This document shows positions 22,232 to 32,361 of a stretch of DNA of 34,252 bases, one piece after another. Source of the stretch: Spirochaetes bacterium GWB1_60_80 (GTDB lineage: Bacteria > Spirochaetota > Spirochaetia > Treponematales > UBA12059). The stretch covers positions 1-34,252 of the forward strand of contig MIAR01000007.1 in NCBI GenBank assembly GCA_001829185.1, read 5' to 3'. Both the position numbers and the translations under genes were made by a program. The notes beneath the pieces are model-generated. The model made no database searches, was not told where the DNA came from, and was given only the letters and a program-made list of their open reading frames with translations. Position 1 is the stretch's first letter. The number at the start of each line of letters is the position of its first letter.

Positions 22232-25200
22232 GCGTCTGGTTCCGGTATTTTCTTGACAGCGGGCGCGGAGAATTTGGAATTGCGCAGCCAATTATTGAAA
22301 AGCACTGGTGCCAAAAACAGGCTCAGAACAGTAGATGCAAACAAGCCGCCCAACATGGCTAAGGACATGGAACGCTGGGCCGCCCCAGCCGAGAACACGA
22401 TCATCGGGACGAGGGCTACTATGGTGGTCGCCGTCGTCGCCAGGATGGGCCGTATACGTTTGGTTGCGCCTAACCAGGCGGCCAAGCCAGAAGAACAACC
22501 GGCCATCCGGTATTGCTGCGTAGTTTCAAACATTATTATCGCATTATTGACCGCGACGCCAAACAAGACTACCAAGCCTAGGACGCTTCCAGAATCCAGG
22601 CCTGCGCCGCCCAAGATGAGGGCCGGGCCGGCCCCGGCCAAGGCCAAGGGGATAGTGGTAAGCAGGAGGGCGGGCAAACCGAGCGATTCAAACTGGGCGC
22701 TGAGGACCAAATATAATAAAACAATTACCAGAATAATGGTACCAAGCAAGGCTTTACCGTGCTGCTTCAAGGCTGACTCATCATGGTCCTGAACGAAGGG
22801 CAACTCTTGCTTGATGGTCATGATCATCTTGGCATAAGGCTTTTCCTGGCCAACCGGCGGCAGCACGCGTACATACAATACGTCGCGCCGGTCGATCCTG
22901 GCTAAAGCCGCCGGTATATCGTCCTCAACAAAGTTCGCTATCGCGCCTACGGATAGCAAGCCTTCTTTCAGCAGTATCGGCAATGACCTTACCGCGTCGA
23001 TACTGGTCAAATAACGGGAGCCAGCGTCGGCATTATCATCAAGCCGCGCCGGGTCGGCCGCCACCCGTATCGACTGGCTGATGCCATCCAGTTCAATAGT
23101 GCCTATCACCGCGCCTTCCGCCGCATAACCCATCGCCGAGGCCAACTGGCTGCTGTCCAGTCCCAATAAACTGAGCCTTTCACGCAGGGGAATTACCAGA
23201 ATTCGCGTTACCCTGGATGATGGGCTGACCTGCACCAGCGCTTCAGCATCGCCCGCCAAAACACGTAACCGGTCCTTGAATTGCGCCAGATTTTCCCTGG
23301 CCCTATCCGGTTCGTCGCCGCGCACCACGAGCCCTTGCTGGCTATCGATACCAAGCAAGCGGGCAGCCGGATCGATAGCCGCTTGTATAAAATACTCACA
23401 ATCGGCCGGCACTATGGTCGTGGACGACCTGAACAGGCTATCGCGCAGGGCCAGGGAGTCAAAACCAGCCTTCACGAAGCAGTAGATAACCAGATTCTGG
23501 GGTGACCAAGCTGGATCGGAACGGCGCACCAAATCGGCTACTTCCGCGCCAGCCACGCCGTAGCTATGGCTAATCCCTTCCAGTTCATTAATCCTGGCCT
23601 GGATGGCCGTCCCATCCCGGCTAATTCTCTCAAAGGTGGTACCGGCCGGGAAACTCACGGTATAGATATATTCAGTTACTTCATCTTCAGGCATGAAAGA
23701 GACGGGCCGCTGCAGAATGAGCCCAAGACCCAGTATGGCCGACACAATCGATATTACTATAACAAATTGCGGGCGCCGTAAGACCGTCGCCAGAGCCTTG
23801 CCATATTTCCTCTCCAAGACCTCGCTTCTTACGGCTACCGTAGGTCTATGCATCAGGAAATACAGGGAAGGAAGCGCGAAGACACCCATGATCCAGCCGG
23901 CGGTGTTGGCAACGATGAGGCTGATGGCCAGATCGGCAAACAAGGCTCCGAGGGCGCCTGGCAGGAACAAAATCGGCACGAACACCACGGCCGTGGTAAT
24001 CGTGCTGCCAAACGTCCCGCCCGCTACCTCCATCACGGCCTCTACAACCATTGCCCGGTCAAGCGGCCGCTGCGCTTTATGCACGCGCGCCACGATGGCG
24101 TCAAGCACGACCACCGCGTTGTCGGATATCAGGCCAATTGCCAAGCCAATGCCACCCAGGCTCATGCTATTCAAGGATCGACCAGTCAAGCTCAAAACGA
24201 CCAAGGAACAGGCCGCCGACAGCGGAATCGTGGCCGAAACCAAAAAGCCGGCCCGCAGGCTGCGTAGGGCAGCCAGTAAGACTACTATAGCCGCGATCGC
24301 GCCTAGCACGATCGACAGGCCCAAGCCTTGCACTGAAGAAGCTATCGCCAAGGACTCGTCGCGTACGATCTCGATCTTGATATCATCGCCTATAGCCCGG
24401 CTCATGTCGGCAATGCTGCCTCGTAATTCGCGCGCGGTCGCTACTGGGTCTACATCGGCGCGGGCATAGACTTCCAGGCAGATCTGCTCCGAACCGCCAT
24501 ACAGGAATAAACTGTCCTGCCGGGCCGGACGTTCCACGACCCGAGCCAATTGGTCGAGCGGAAATGCACCGGAAGGCCCATTAAGCAGTATCCTGGAAAA
24601 TTCATCCAAGCGTGTGCTGCGGCCGCGCGCCACCACCGAAAGCTCCAAGCGGCCGTTACGGACACTCCCGGCCGGTATGTCGGCATGAGCCTGCCCGATA
24701 GCCTGCGCCAGTTGGCTAACGTCCACCTGGCGGGCAGCGGCCTTTTCGACATCCACTAAAACGACGATTTCATTATCCGATCCGCCGCTCATACTTACCA
24801 TGCCGACGCCAGCCACCTGCCGCAAGCGAGCTTTCATCTCGTACTCGACAATACGGCGGGTAAAGGCTACAGACTGCCGGGTGCTTGTCACGGCCAAAAC
24901 CAGCAGCGGCGCGGACGCATTGTCAACCGGTAACACGATAGGCCGTTCCGCTCCTTCGGGCAACGAAGGATAGACTGCGTCCACCAATTCCCGGACGCGC
25001 GCAGCGGCTCGATTGCTGTCCTCGCCCCAAGCAAAATCCAGCTGAATCAAGCTACGGCTATCCCGAGTTATGCTGCGCATGCTACTTAATCCGCGTGCCG
25101 AAGCCAGGGCATCCTCAAGGCTTTTGGTAATCAGGCTGCGCATTTCGGTCGAGGACATCCCGGGCCAGGCTGCGTCTACCAGGACGCGGGCTCGATCTAC

Positions 25201-25320
25201 CGGTGGTAAGCGTGCTAATGGCAAATTCGCGACGGATATTCCAGCAACCAGTAGCAGCCCCAATAATAGCATGAGCACGGCAATCGGTCGGTCAACGGCG
25301 CCTTTTAAAAGACTGCGCAT
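22228..25320 (-). CDS. RND efflux pump subunit, first of a tandem pair
   Basis: This 1030-aa product opens with the typical RND first helix (RPIAVLMLLLGLLLVAGISV) and porter motif (VLVDAAWPGMSSTEMRSLI). TM4 reads GLAIGLISDNAVVVLDAI. The first of the two AcrB-type aspartates is kept and the second is Asn. TM10 reads VLFGVAVNNAIIMFE, with Asn in place of the AcrB lysine. The start is 8 bp after the Ig-like lipoprotein gene and the end overlaps the second RND gene, so all are co-translated. Together with the TolC-like and membrane-fusion proteins encoded upstream, it completes a tripartite pump spanning both membranes. Multidrug, lipid and metal export are all possible. Confidence 0.92.
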   Translation of the reverse strand: MRSLLKGAVDRPIAVLMLLLGLLLVAGISVANLPLARLPPVDRARVLVDAAWPGMSSTEMRSLITKSLEDALASARGLSSMRSITRDSRSLIQLDFAWGEDSNRAAARVRELVDAVYPSLPEGAERPIVLPVDNASAPLLVLAVTSTRQSVAFTRRIVEYEMKARLRQVAGVGMVSMSGGSDNEIVVLVDVEKAAARQVDVSQLAQAIGQAHADIPAGSVRNGRLELSVVARGRSTRLDEFSRILLNGPSGAFPLDQLARVVERPARQDSLFLYGGSEQICLEVYARADVDPVATARELRGSIADMSRAIGDDIKIEIVRDESLAIASSVQGLGLSIVLGAIAAIVVLLAALRSLRAGFLVSATIPLSAACSLVVLSLTGRSLNSMSLGGIGLAIGLISDNAVVVLDAIVARVHKAQRPLDRAMVVEAVMEVAGGTFGSTITTAVVFVPILFLPGALGALFADLAISLIVANTAGWIMGVFALPSLYFLMHRPTVAVRSEVLERKYGKALATVLRRPQFVIVISIVSAILGLGLILQRPVSFMPEDEVTEYIYTVSFPAGTTFERISRDGTAIQARINELEGISHSYGVAGAEVADLVRRSDPAWSPQNLVIYCFVKAGFDSLALRDSLFRSSTTIVPADCEYFIQAAIDPAARLLGIDSQQGLVVRGDEPDRARENLAQFKDRLRVLAGDAEALVQVSPSSRVTRILVIPLRERLSLLGLDSSQLASAMGYAAEGAVIGTIELDGISQSIRVAADPARLDDNADAGSRYLTSIDAVRSLPILLKEGLLSVGAIANFVEDDIPAALARIDRRDVLYVRVLPPVGQEKPYAKMIMTIKQELPFVQDHDESALKQHGKALLGTIILVIVLLYLVLSAQFESLGLPALLLTTIPLALAGAGPALILGGAGLDSGSVLGLVVLFGVAVNNAIIMFETTQQYRMAGCSSGLAAWLGATKRIRPILATTATTIVALVPMIVFSAGAAQRSMSLAMLGGLFASTVLSLFLAPVLFNNWLRNSKFSAPAVKKIPEPDA

Positions 25321-25328
25321 GGCCGTAC

Positions 25329-26918
25329 CTATTTAATCAGTGGCAATTGCCACTGTTGCGCCAGATGCCGATCTGCCTTGTCCCGCAGGCTGGTAGCAAA
25401 AATTAAACGCACTATGCCCGCTTCTGTCGAGTTTCTAAGCGTGCCATGTATCTCTATCCTTATATAAGGTAATGAGACTGAGGCATCCGGCGTCGGATTT
25501 AGAAACTCCGCGGTATTGGTTTTTATCAGTTTTGGGGAAAAACTGACCGCCCCCCCCGTCGCTTCTACCCTGAAGCTTTCCATAACGCTGTACAGATTTA
25601 GCTCGGTATTCTCCGCCAAGCGGATATAGACCTCAAAACAGGTGGCAGTATTGGTATTGATCCGGTAGCCAAGGGGGACATCTTCAATATCAAATTGCCC
25701 CCAACTATCGGCTACAGTCCATAGTGTCCACAGCTGGGCAGCTATGTCAGCCTCGCCTGGCAACAAAGGCATGCGAACCGCCAATACTTCTGGTGGCCTG
25801 GAGGCGGTGCCATTGGCCCAAATCCGGTACTGCACTTGAGCTTCACTTTTGTTTGCGGACTGGTCCTCTATACCTGGCTTGAGGGTACACAGGAACACCG
25901 AATCCCAATCCGGCTTTTCAATCAGGCGATAAACGACCGTCGCTGCAAACCGGTTGCTGCCAACCCGCTCCAGGGCTGGGCCACCTTCGGTTACCAAGCG
26001 GCTGTCCAGGGTTGCACAATTCACCGGCTCGTCAAACTGAATTTGCAGGCTCCAGCTATCTTCCCAGCCAACGTTTAATACCTGAGTAGCCATTAACGGA
26101 TCCTCTGGAAGCAGGCTCAACACCACTGTGTCAGAAGCATTGATGGCCACCAGCGATATTAGCTGCGGGGCTGCCAAGTCAGTCCCGCCAAGAAACTCAG
26201 ACTCAATATTTTCTACCAAGGCCATATTCTGTAGCGTTTTCAAGGCAGTGCTTATTTTCAAACTATACGTTTGCGTCCTCACCCAGTCTTGGAACGGAGT
26301 AAACGTGGCAGTAGTATTATCGCCATTGAACTGCCAGGCACCGGAAACCGTCGGCGTCAGACTGAACGCCTTACGTAAAGAGAGGCTGTCAATTGCCTCA
26401 TTGAACGATAAAACCAACGGAGCACGCAATCCGCTTACTGCAGATCCGTGGCCAGGGCTGCAACTTGTCAGCTCGGGGCGGGTATGGCTTGTCCGGGTCG
26501 TGAACCGGAATTCCAAATCATCGTCAAGTGACAGACCATCCAGTGCTTGGGCGGAGCGTGCCACCCGTATTATATAATCGCACGGCACTAACGGTGGATA
26601 AGCTGGTATAAACTCGACGGTTGACCCTTGCCACTCATATTGCCCGACGAGCTCTACGCCATCGGCCGTAACGGTGATCGCCTCTTCAACAGAAATGGTA
26701 TCTGGCGGAAGCGAAAAGGTAAGACTAAGCGTACTGCCAGCAGTAAATTCCTGATAACCTGCTCCTGGCAACCATGAATCAATGCTAAATTCACCGGTCC
26801 GAAGGAAATCACAACCGGAATGCACTGTGGATATTCCGCCCATGCACAATGATAACATAAAAATTCGAAAAACCTGCAACGTTGATTTGATGGAGAAAGG
26901 AATGGATGCGATACTCAC
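25329..26918 (-). CDS. Ig-like (Big_5-type) lipoprotein, second of a pair
   Basis: This 529-aa protein starts at a GTG that overlaps the previous stop by 4 bp. The hydrophobic leader ends at VHSGC (C36), a loose lipobox. Two N-terminal Big_5-like segments are visible, with TLSLTFSLPPDTISVEEAITV followed by DYIIRVARSAQALDG, and APLVLSFNEAIDSLSLRKAF with TYSLKISTALKTL. Further beta-sandwich repeats follow. Such domains occur in bacterial surface adhesins and envelope proteins and carry no enzyme activity. The gene has the same domain type as its upstream neighbour and lies 8 bp before the first RND gene. Its tight coupling to the pump suggests an envelope structural or adaptor role, but this is inference. 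Confidence 0.75.
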   Translation of the reverse strand: MSIASIPFSIKSTLQVFRIFMLSLCMGGISTVHSGCDFLRTGEFSIDSWLPGAGYQEFTAGSTLSLTFSLPPDTISVEEAITVTADGVELVGQYEWQGSTVEFIPAYPPLVPCDYIIRVARSAQALDGLSLDDDLEFRFTTRTSHTRPELTSCSPGHGSAVSGLRAPLVLSFNEAIDSLSLRKAFSLTPTVSGAWQFNGDNTTATFTPFQDWVRTQTYSLKISTALKTLQNMALVENIESEFLGGTDLAAPQLISLVAINASDTVVLSLLPEDPLMATQVLNVGWEDSWSLQIQFDEPVNCATLDSRLVTEGGPALERVGSNRFAATVVYRLIEKPDWDSVFLCTLKPGIEDQSANKSEAQVQYRIWANGTASRPPEVLAVRMPLLPGEADIAAQLWTLWTVADSWGQFDIEDVPLGYRINTNTATCFEVYIRLAENTELNLYSVMESFRVEATGGAVSFSPKLIKTNTAEFLNPTPDASVSLPYIRIEIHGTLRNSTEAGIVRLIFATSLRDKADRHLAQQWQLPLIK

Positions 26919-28390
26919 TGCTTTATCTCCAGATAGAGCTGAAAGTCATCTTCCATCCGGGAATTCAAGCCGTTAGAAATCCCTCCCAAGCCACCAGGAA
27001 TAGAAAGTTTATATATACAAGTCTCGGTGGGCGTGCTCTGTATCAAACCAGTATATACCAGCACTAAAATATCTGTCGGCACCGCTGTTAACCAAGCAGC
27101 GGACTTCAGGGTAATCCCCGAGGCCGTCGAAGCGGGGAAGAAACCGCTCAAGCTGATGCGACTGACTACATCTATGGCAGCCTCAGCGCCAATCGCTTGA
27201 TTAAAATTAATTGTTAACGACAATTCACCACCAGTCGCAAGAATCGTTACTTGCAAGACCTGTCCGGCAACAGGGCTGGTCAATATCTCGGCTGGATCAG
27301 CAGCAGAAATACTGTCAATCGTCAGCCACGGGGTAACGATACTCATAGCAAAACGCTGCTCGGTACCATGCTGAATCCCTGGCAAGTCCAACAAGCCGGC
27401 ACTCACCACGACAGTATATTCACTTTCAGGGTTAAAATCCTTCTGGGGAACATATACAAATACATCGCCAGCCAATTGCTCAAATCGTCCTTGCAGGCTT
27501 GGCTCAAACTTTATGGCACTTGCTACAGAAGCGGGCTGAACTGCTTCTGAAAACTGAAAACCAATGGCGTCAGTTGTTTCAAAATCAGCGGCTGTCGCTG
27601 TTGGCGCTACCAGTTCCCACAAGCCGTCTACTTGATGCATCGGCACTATCGCGTTTAGACTTGGAGCTTCAACATCAAGAATTGTCAAAAAAACACCACT
27701 CTCGGCACGATCTAGCAGCGAGCCATCGGCGGACGTAGCTTCAGATGCCAAAGACCACTCATACACTGCGCAAGGCTGCAATGCCCGTTTCGGCACGCAT
27801 GAAACGAACGTATTGTCGCTGTTCCAGGTAAAAGTGATATCTATGGCTGGATTTAATTTAAAGGCCTTTTGGACGCTCTCTATGTCCATGGCTTCGGAAA
27901 ACAGGAGCGTCACGAGCGCATCATCCGCTGGAAACACGCTGGTAGTGCTGCGGTCAAGTGGAGTGTAACTCGCCAAGCAGGGCCCTGGCGAAGCTCGCAT
28001 TGCGTAGAAACTGCTATCGTAATTGAGCTTGGCTATCCTGCCATCCAGTAGCGGAACGACACCCTGAGCTTGCAAACGATAGGCTACCGTCGGCTGCCAG
28101 TCAATATACGGAGTAAAGCGGCATTCGTTATCGATCCAGTCATAGTCGCCAGATATTGCGCCGCCTGGCCCCATCACTTTAAAAATTTTTTCTGCTATTA
28201 CCTTATCAACCGCGGCAGGAAAATTCAGCGCAACGTAGCTATCGGCGGCCGCGAGTACCTGATTACGGCCCGCGGGAAAGGCTACAACAACAACCGGACG
28301 TAAATCAATAAGCCCGCAAGACGAGCAGGCCAGCAGCCATACCGCCATGATCATGCCGAAAAATGGGGTAACATTTGTATTATTGGACAT
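26915..28390 (-). CDS. Ig-like (Big_5-type) lipoprotein, first of a pair
   Basis: This 491-aa protein has the leader MIMAVWLLACSSC, with the best lipobox at LLAC22. Repeated Big_5-type motifs are YVALNFPAAVDKVIAEKIFKV, ALVTLLFSEAMDIESVQKAF and AIGFQFSEAVQPASVASAIKF, each followed by a strand with a YR/YEWSL or EYTVVVSAGLLD motif. I see no catalytic residues. The start overlaps the end of the membrane-fusion gene by 11 bp (ATGTCCAATAA). The pair probably arose by duplication, since lengths and domain order are similar, although the sequences have diverged a great deal. Confidence 0.75.
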   Translation of the reverse strand: MSNNTNVTPFFGMIMAVWLLACSSCGLIDLRPVVVVAFPAGRNQVLAAADSYVALNFPAAVDKVIAEKIFKVMGPGGAISGDYDWIDNECRFTPYIDWQPTVAYRLQAQGVVPLLDGRIAKLNYDSSFYAMRASPGPCLASYTPLDRSTTSVFPADDALVTLLFSEAMDIESVQKAFKLNPAIDITFTWNSDNTFVSCVPKRALQPCAVYEWSLASEATSADGSLLDRAESGVFLTILDVEAPSLNAIVPMHQVDGLWELVAPTATAADFETTDAIGFQFSEAVQPASVASAIKFEPSLQGRFEQLAGDVFVYVPQKDFNPESEYTVVVSAGLLDLPGIQHGTEQRFAMSIVTPWLTIDSISAADPAEILTSPVAGQVLQVTILATGGELSLTINFNQAIGAEAAIDVVSRISLSGFFPASTASGITLKSAAWLTAVPTDILVLVYTGLIQSTPTETCIYKLSIPGGLGGISNGLNSRMEDDFQLYLEIKQ

Positions 28391-29768
28391 TGACGCTATC
28401 GCCTTCCCGCAAGCCCGTAGGTGGATTGAGGATTACCACCTCGCCAGGACGTAGTCCTGATAAGACAATCACGAGCATTTCTCGGTCACCACCAGCTGTG
28501 GTTGTAGCAGCATCCGTTCCCATATTTACACCTGTTGCTACGCTTCGCGCCTGGGCTTTACCGGCAGCTACCACGAATAGCGAAGCATTCTCGCCAGAAC
28601 GGCTGAACAGAGCGCTTTCGGGAACCACAAGCACCGTACGGGCTGGCCCCAAGCGGATAAGGCATTTAACAAACATCCCTGGGCGTAAATCCGTTACCCG
28701 GCCCATAAGCCGGATGCGAACTGAAAAACTGGCGGTTCGGGAATCTGCTATCGGGGCAATCAATTCGATCCTGCCCTCGACCTCACGATCCAAGGCCTCA
28801 ATAGAAATCAAGGCACTCATACCCGGGGTTAGCCTAACCGCTTCGGCTTCATTTACTGGCACTACGGCGTGCAATATGGCCATATCAATTACCGTAAATA
28901 ATTGATCATCACGCTTAACACGTTCACCGACCTCAACGTGCCTGGCGCCAACAGTACCTCCAGCTGGGGCTAATATTACAAGTTCCTGATCGACCAAACG
29001 AGCGGAATCCAATTCACCTTGGGCAGTACTGACGCCGGCGATGGAAGCATCACGCTCAGCGCGCAAAGTAGCTGTATTCAAATTCAAAATTGACTGGCGC
29101 AAGGCTGCAGGGTTAGTTGGAACAGCCATCCCGGCATTGACCAAATCAATCGGCCTGGTACCGATGGCTCGAATTTCCATGTCTTTTCGCATCAATACTA
29201 TTCGTTCGCGCGCTGATTCCAACGCAAATCTGCTCCCGCGAATCACTTCCTCAGTTACGCCACCGGCGGCAAACAACTGCTCTTGATCGAGATGTTTTCT
29301 CTCTGTCTCAGCAAGTTCCCGCTCCGCCTGCTGCAATTCAAGTTGCGATTTTTCAAGAGTCAATAACCTGCTTTCTGCAGCAAGTATGCCTTCCCTCAAA
29401 CGGGCTTCGGCGACAAGCAAGGCTGCCCTGGCTCTTTCCAGCCCATTGCCAGCTCGTTCTACAGCTATTGTAACTTGGGGATTATATAAGCGGGCGACTA
29501 CCTGATTTGTCCGAACTAGGTCACCTTCCCGAAAAAACATGGCTTGTACCTGGGCATCTTGGGGTGATTTTATCTCGAATTTCTTTTCCCAAGCCAAACT
29601 TCCGAACACGGCCAGTTCATCAGGTTGTTCAGTCTCGGTAGCTACAACAGCACGGACCGCCACAGCCCTATCCAAATGTATGACTTCTTCTTTTTTGCAT
29701 GCCGTGAAAACCATAAGAAGACAAGCACCGCATAAAAAAAAGATATTGATTCTTGCTGTCAGTTTCAT
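28380..29768 (-). CDS. RND membrane-fusion (periplasmic adaptor) lipoprotein
   Basis: This 462-aa protein has a lipoprotein signal ending in LLMVFTAC (C24). The biotinyl-lipoyl half motifs (EIKSPQDAQVQAMFFREGDLVRTNQVVARL and LAPAGGTVGARHVEVGERVKRDDQLFTVID, shown here only as landmarks near residues 63-93 and 263-293) flank a long alpha-hairpin of about 160 residues that would contact the TolC-like protein. Beta-barrel and membrane-proximal domains follow (GRVTDLRPGMFVKC, VLVVPESALF). It bridges the RND pump and the outer-membrane channel. The start overlaps the TolC-like gene's stop by 4 bp. Confidence 0.92.
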   Translation of the reverse strand: MKLTARINIFFLCGACLLMVFTACKKEEVIHLDRAVAVRAVVATETEQPDELAVFGSLAWEKKFEIKSPQDAQVQAMFFREGDLVRTNQVVARLYNPQVTIAVERAGNGLERARAALLVAEARLREGILAAESRLLTLEKSQLELQQAERELAETERKHLDQEQLFAAGGVTEEVIRGSRFALESARERIVLMRKDMEIRAIGTRPIDLVNAGMAVPTNPAALRQSILNLNTATLRAERDASIAGVSTAQGELDSARLVDQELVILAPAGGTVGARHVEVGERVKRDDQLFTVIDMAILHAVVPVNEAEAVRLTPGMSALISIEALDREVEGRIELIAPIADSRTASFSVRIRLMGRVTDLRPGMFVKCLIRLGPARTVLVVPESALFSRSGENASLFVVAAGKAQARSVATGVNMGTDAATTTAGGDREMLVIVLSGLRPGEVVILNPPTGLREGDSVNVQ

Positions 29769-31177
29769 AATTCTTCTCCAGCACAGTACAAGGCCAAGCC
29801 GCCAGTCTCTATTTCCGCCATCTTCTCTAATTCCCGCTCGGCATTAAGCACCGCCAAGTGTGAATCGATTAAAGCCAATTGTTTTTCCGAAAGCGCCAGG
29901 CTGGCTGATAGCAATTCCAGCCTGGTTTTTTTTCCTAACGACAACTCAAGCTGCATGAAGGCTAGCCGAGTTTGCGCTAAAGCCATTTCCCTAGCAGCCA
30001 ATTGCCGTCTTTGCCAAACAATCGCATATCGCTCTAGCGCGGCTTGGGCTTGCCGTCGCAGACTGACGATCATTTGTTGCAGCTTTTCCTGCTCGATTGA
30101 GATCGCCAATAATTGACTTTGAGGGGTAAGCATGGCGGCAGGATTTGCTAACGGATCGATTTGCGCACTGCTGCGCATAGTAGAAATATCATTCCCATCC
30201 TGCCCACCAGAAACTCCCAAGGTTGAATTCAGAAATGGAAGCGAAAAATCCAAGCTCAGGCCAACATTCCAATTAAACTCAGTCAACGGATAAGATGCGC
30301 CGCTGACGCGCATAGTTGCCTTCAAGCTGACCGTCGGCATCCAGGACCAATTATACACGCGAATTTCAGCAAGCTTCTTCTGGATAGCTTGACGTTGAGC
30401 AATCAAATCGACCGACCGCGCCAAAACCATGGAAATATATAAATCTGCTTCTACCTCAACTCGCGAACTTTCCAAATCAAAGGATTCACTCACGGCTGGA
30501 ACGCTTTCCATTCCCAGGAGACTGGTCAATTCCAGCTCGGCCAAGCGTAAATCTAATAGATTATTGTCGAGCTCTAATTCAAGGCTGGCAATTTTGATTT
30601 CCGCCTCATTGATATCACTAGCCAATGTCAAACCAAGGTTACTTTCAATTTGCATCAAACTTAACTGCTGTCTTGCCATATCCAAGGAACGTTGCCTGAT
30701 CTCTATTCTTTGGCGTGTAGCTATCAATGAACGCAGAGCCTGCACGACTGAATCGCCCAAGGCCTGTTCCTTTCTTCTTAAACCTACCAAAGCCAGCGAA
30801 ATATCCTGTTCCTCAAACATACGTGACATCAACAGGCGGCCGCCATCCCAAAGCGTTTGATTGAGGCTGACGCCCATGCTTTTACTAAAATTATCTTGCC
30901 CATCCAACACCAGCCGTTCATCGCCCATGGCATCAAACGAGATTTCAGGCAGAAGGCTTCTGAACGCTAGTCGCCAGGCACCATGCCTTAATCCAAGGGA
31001 AGCGCGTTCTGCTTCTATCTCATAAGAGTTACTGATAGCCCGTAACACCAGATCGTTAATGGAGTATTCGGATTCTTGGGCTACTGCGACATTCGAACTA
31101 ATACTGAAATTGATCAAAAATACAACCAGCGCCAAGGTGCGGCCGAATAATTGATGTTGAAAGCTTGAGGTGCTCAC
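29765..31177 (-). CDS. TolC-like outer-membrane efflux protein
   Basis: This 470-aa protein starts with GTG at 31177, 12 bp after the preceding gene, and has a signal peptide ending near VAVAQE. Two outer-membrane-efflux (OEP) repeats of long helices are visible. One runs through ISNSYEIEAERASLG, LRSLIATRQRIEIRQRSLDMA and LELDNNLLDLRLAELELTSLLG. The other runs through LIAQRQAIQKKLAEI, QAQAALERYAIVWQRRQLAAREMAL and LSASLALSEKQLALIDSHLAVL. This is the usual TolC length. It would form the trimeric channel for the pump. Confidence 0.92.
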   Translation of the reverse strand: MSTSSFQHQLFGRTLALVVFLINFSISSNVAVAQESEYSINDLVLRAISNSYEIEAERASLGLRHGAWRLAFRSLLPEISFDAMGDERLVLDGQDNFSKSMGVSLNQTLWDGGRLLMSRMFEEQDISLALVGLRRKEQALGDSVVQALRSLIATRQRIEIRQRSLDMARQQLSLMQIESNLGLTLASDINEAEIKIASLELELDNNLLDLRLAELELTSLLGMESVPAVSESFDLESSRVEVEADLYISMVLARSVDLIAQRQAIQKKLAEIRVYNWSWMPTVSLKATMRVSGASYPLTEFNWNVGLSLDFSLPFLNSTLGVSGGQDGNDISTMRSSAQIDPLANPAAMLTPQSQLLAISIEQEKLQQMIVSLRRQAQAALERYAIVWQRRQLAAREMALAQTRLAFMQLELSLGKKTRLELLSASLALSEKQLALIDSHLAVLNAERELEKMAEIETGGLALYCAGEEL

Positions 31178-31189
31178 GGTAAGCTGGCT

Positions 31190-31702
31190 CTACTCAGCCA
31201 CGACTTTTACTGCCGGTAGTTGGTTTATCAACTGTTGTGCAAGACGCTGCAACAATGCTTCATCTAAAAGCGACTCTTGTCCTTCAGTCCACACTCGCGC
31301 GATAAAAATCGGGCTGATCTCATTGGCTTCATAAATCAACATTTCAATGTAAATAACATTTGTTGCGGTAAAATTTTTGTAGGCTTCATGCTCATGAAGT
31401 AAAAAGCGCACCCGCCGATTTACACCATCATTGGTCTCATTTACCTGCCAACCCCGGCTACTAAGAAAAAAGGGTACAAGTTTGGTAAATTGACGTCCCA
31501 CAGTTGTAGATTCAAGAGTCCGTTCAACCAAGATTTGCTCAATAAACAATTGGCGCCCATCGGCAGCGGAAATTGCTCCATAAGCTGAAACGCCCGGAAA
31601 CAGATTTCCAATTGAAACACAGGATAATAATGCCAAAGAGAAAAGAGTATAAAAAATGGCGAAGCAAATTCTTGCTTCAAGAATCCGCGTCCTCTGAATC
31701 AT
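31190..31702 (-). CDS. Small lipoprotein of unknown function in the pump operon
   Basis: I do not recognise the family. The 170-aa product has a lipoprotein signal ending in LALLSC (C28). A short mixed alpha/beta domain follows, with LVPFFLSSRGWQVNETNDG, VIYIEMLIYEAN and IARVWTEGQESLLDEALLQRLAQQL, reminiscent of small outer-membrane lipoproteins of the DUF4136 kind, though I cannot confirm this. The start overlaps the TPR lipoprotein's stop by 4 bp and the stop is 12 bp before the TolC-like gene. Confidence 0.75.
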   Translation of the reverse strand: MIQRTRILEARICFAIFYTLFSLALLSCVSIGNLFPGVSAYGAISAADGRQLFIEQILVERTLESTTVGRQFTKLVPFFLSSRGWQVNETNDGVNRRVRFLLHEHEAYKNFTATNVIYIEMLIYEANEISPIFIARVWTEGQESLLDEALLQRLAQQLINQLPAVKVVAE

Positions 31703-32361
31703 TCAATCCCCACTCGTGTCGCATTCATCCGGAGCAGCAACTCATTGGCTGCTGACCAAAGCCGTGATTCACTTGGCAAAAGCTTGAGCGCAATCTGAAT
31801 ATCATCAATCGCAGCTGCATTCTTACCCGCCGCCCAAAGTAATTCAGCTCTATCCATAAAAATCAAGCCTAATTCTCCTTGGCCCATAATGGCTTGCTCC
31901 AATAAATATAGGGATTCAGCTGTTTCGCCCCGCTCAATGGCCATTTTTGAGAGCATCCGTAACGCCGCCGGATTTGTATCCTCATCGGCTAATACAGTAT
32001 TCAAAACCACTAAGGCCTCGTCACTTGCCTCAAGCGCCACAAGTGCGCGAGCAAGCCATATCCGTGTATCAACTGAACTATTCTGCAAATCAAAGGCCCG
32101 CCGAAACTCCCTCGCCGCTCCTTCGAAATCAGATTGCGTATACAGCACCCGGCCGGCGAGATTATAGGCAGGCGCAAAGGACTTGTCTTGCCCTTGAGCC
32201 TCACGCGCTAGTCGTAAGGCTTGATCGAATTCCTGGTTCTCATAAGCTTGTAAAGCCGACAAATATGTTCGTGCAGTCAAATCTTTTCCAGACTGGTCAC
32301 AACTCGTTAACACAGCGCCAATCATCAAAAAACCGAGTAATAGTGATCTTTTACCCATCAT
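31699..32361 (-). CDS. TPR-repeat lipoprotein
   Basis: This 220-aa protein has a clear lipobox, GAVLTSC21. About five tetratricopeptide-type helical pairs follow, including SALQAYENQEFDQALRLARE, APAYNLAGRVLYTQSDFEG, TRIWLARALVALEASDEA and DRAELLWAAGKNAAAIDD. TPR lipoproteins act as docking or assembly factors, for example in outer-membrane protein assembly. Here the operon context suggests support of the pump or its lipoproteins. Both ends overlap neighbouring genes by 4 bp. Confidence 0.82.
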   Translation of the reverse strand: MMGKRSLLLGFLMIGAVLTSCDQSGKDLTARTYLSALQAYENQEFDQALRLAREAQGQDKSFAPAYNLAGRVLYTQSDFEGAAREFRRAFDLQNSSVDTRIWLARALVALEASDEALVVLNTVLADEDTNPAALRMLSKMAIERGETAESLYLLEQAIMGQGELGLIFMDRAELLWAAGKNAAAIDDIQIALKLLPSESRLWSAANELLLRMNATRVGIE

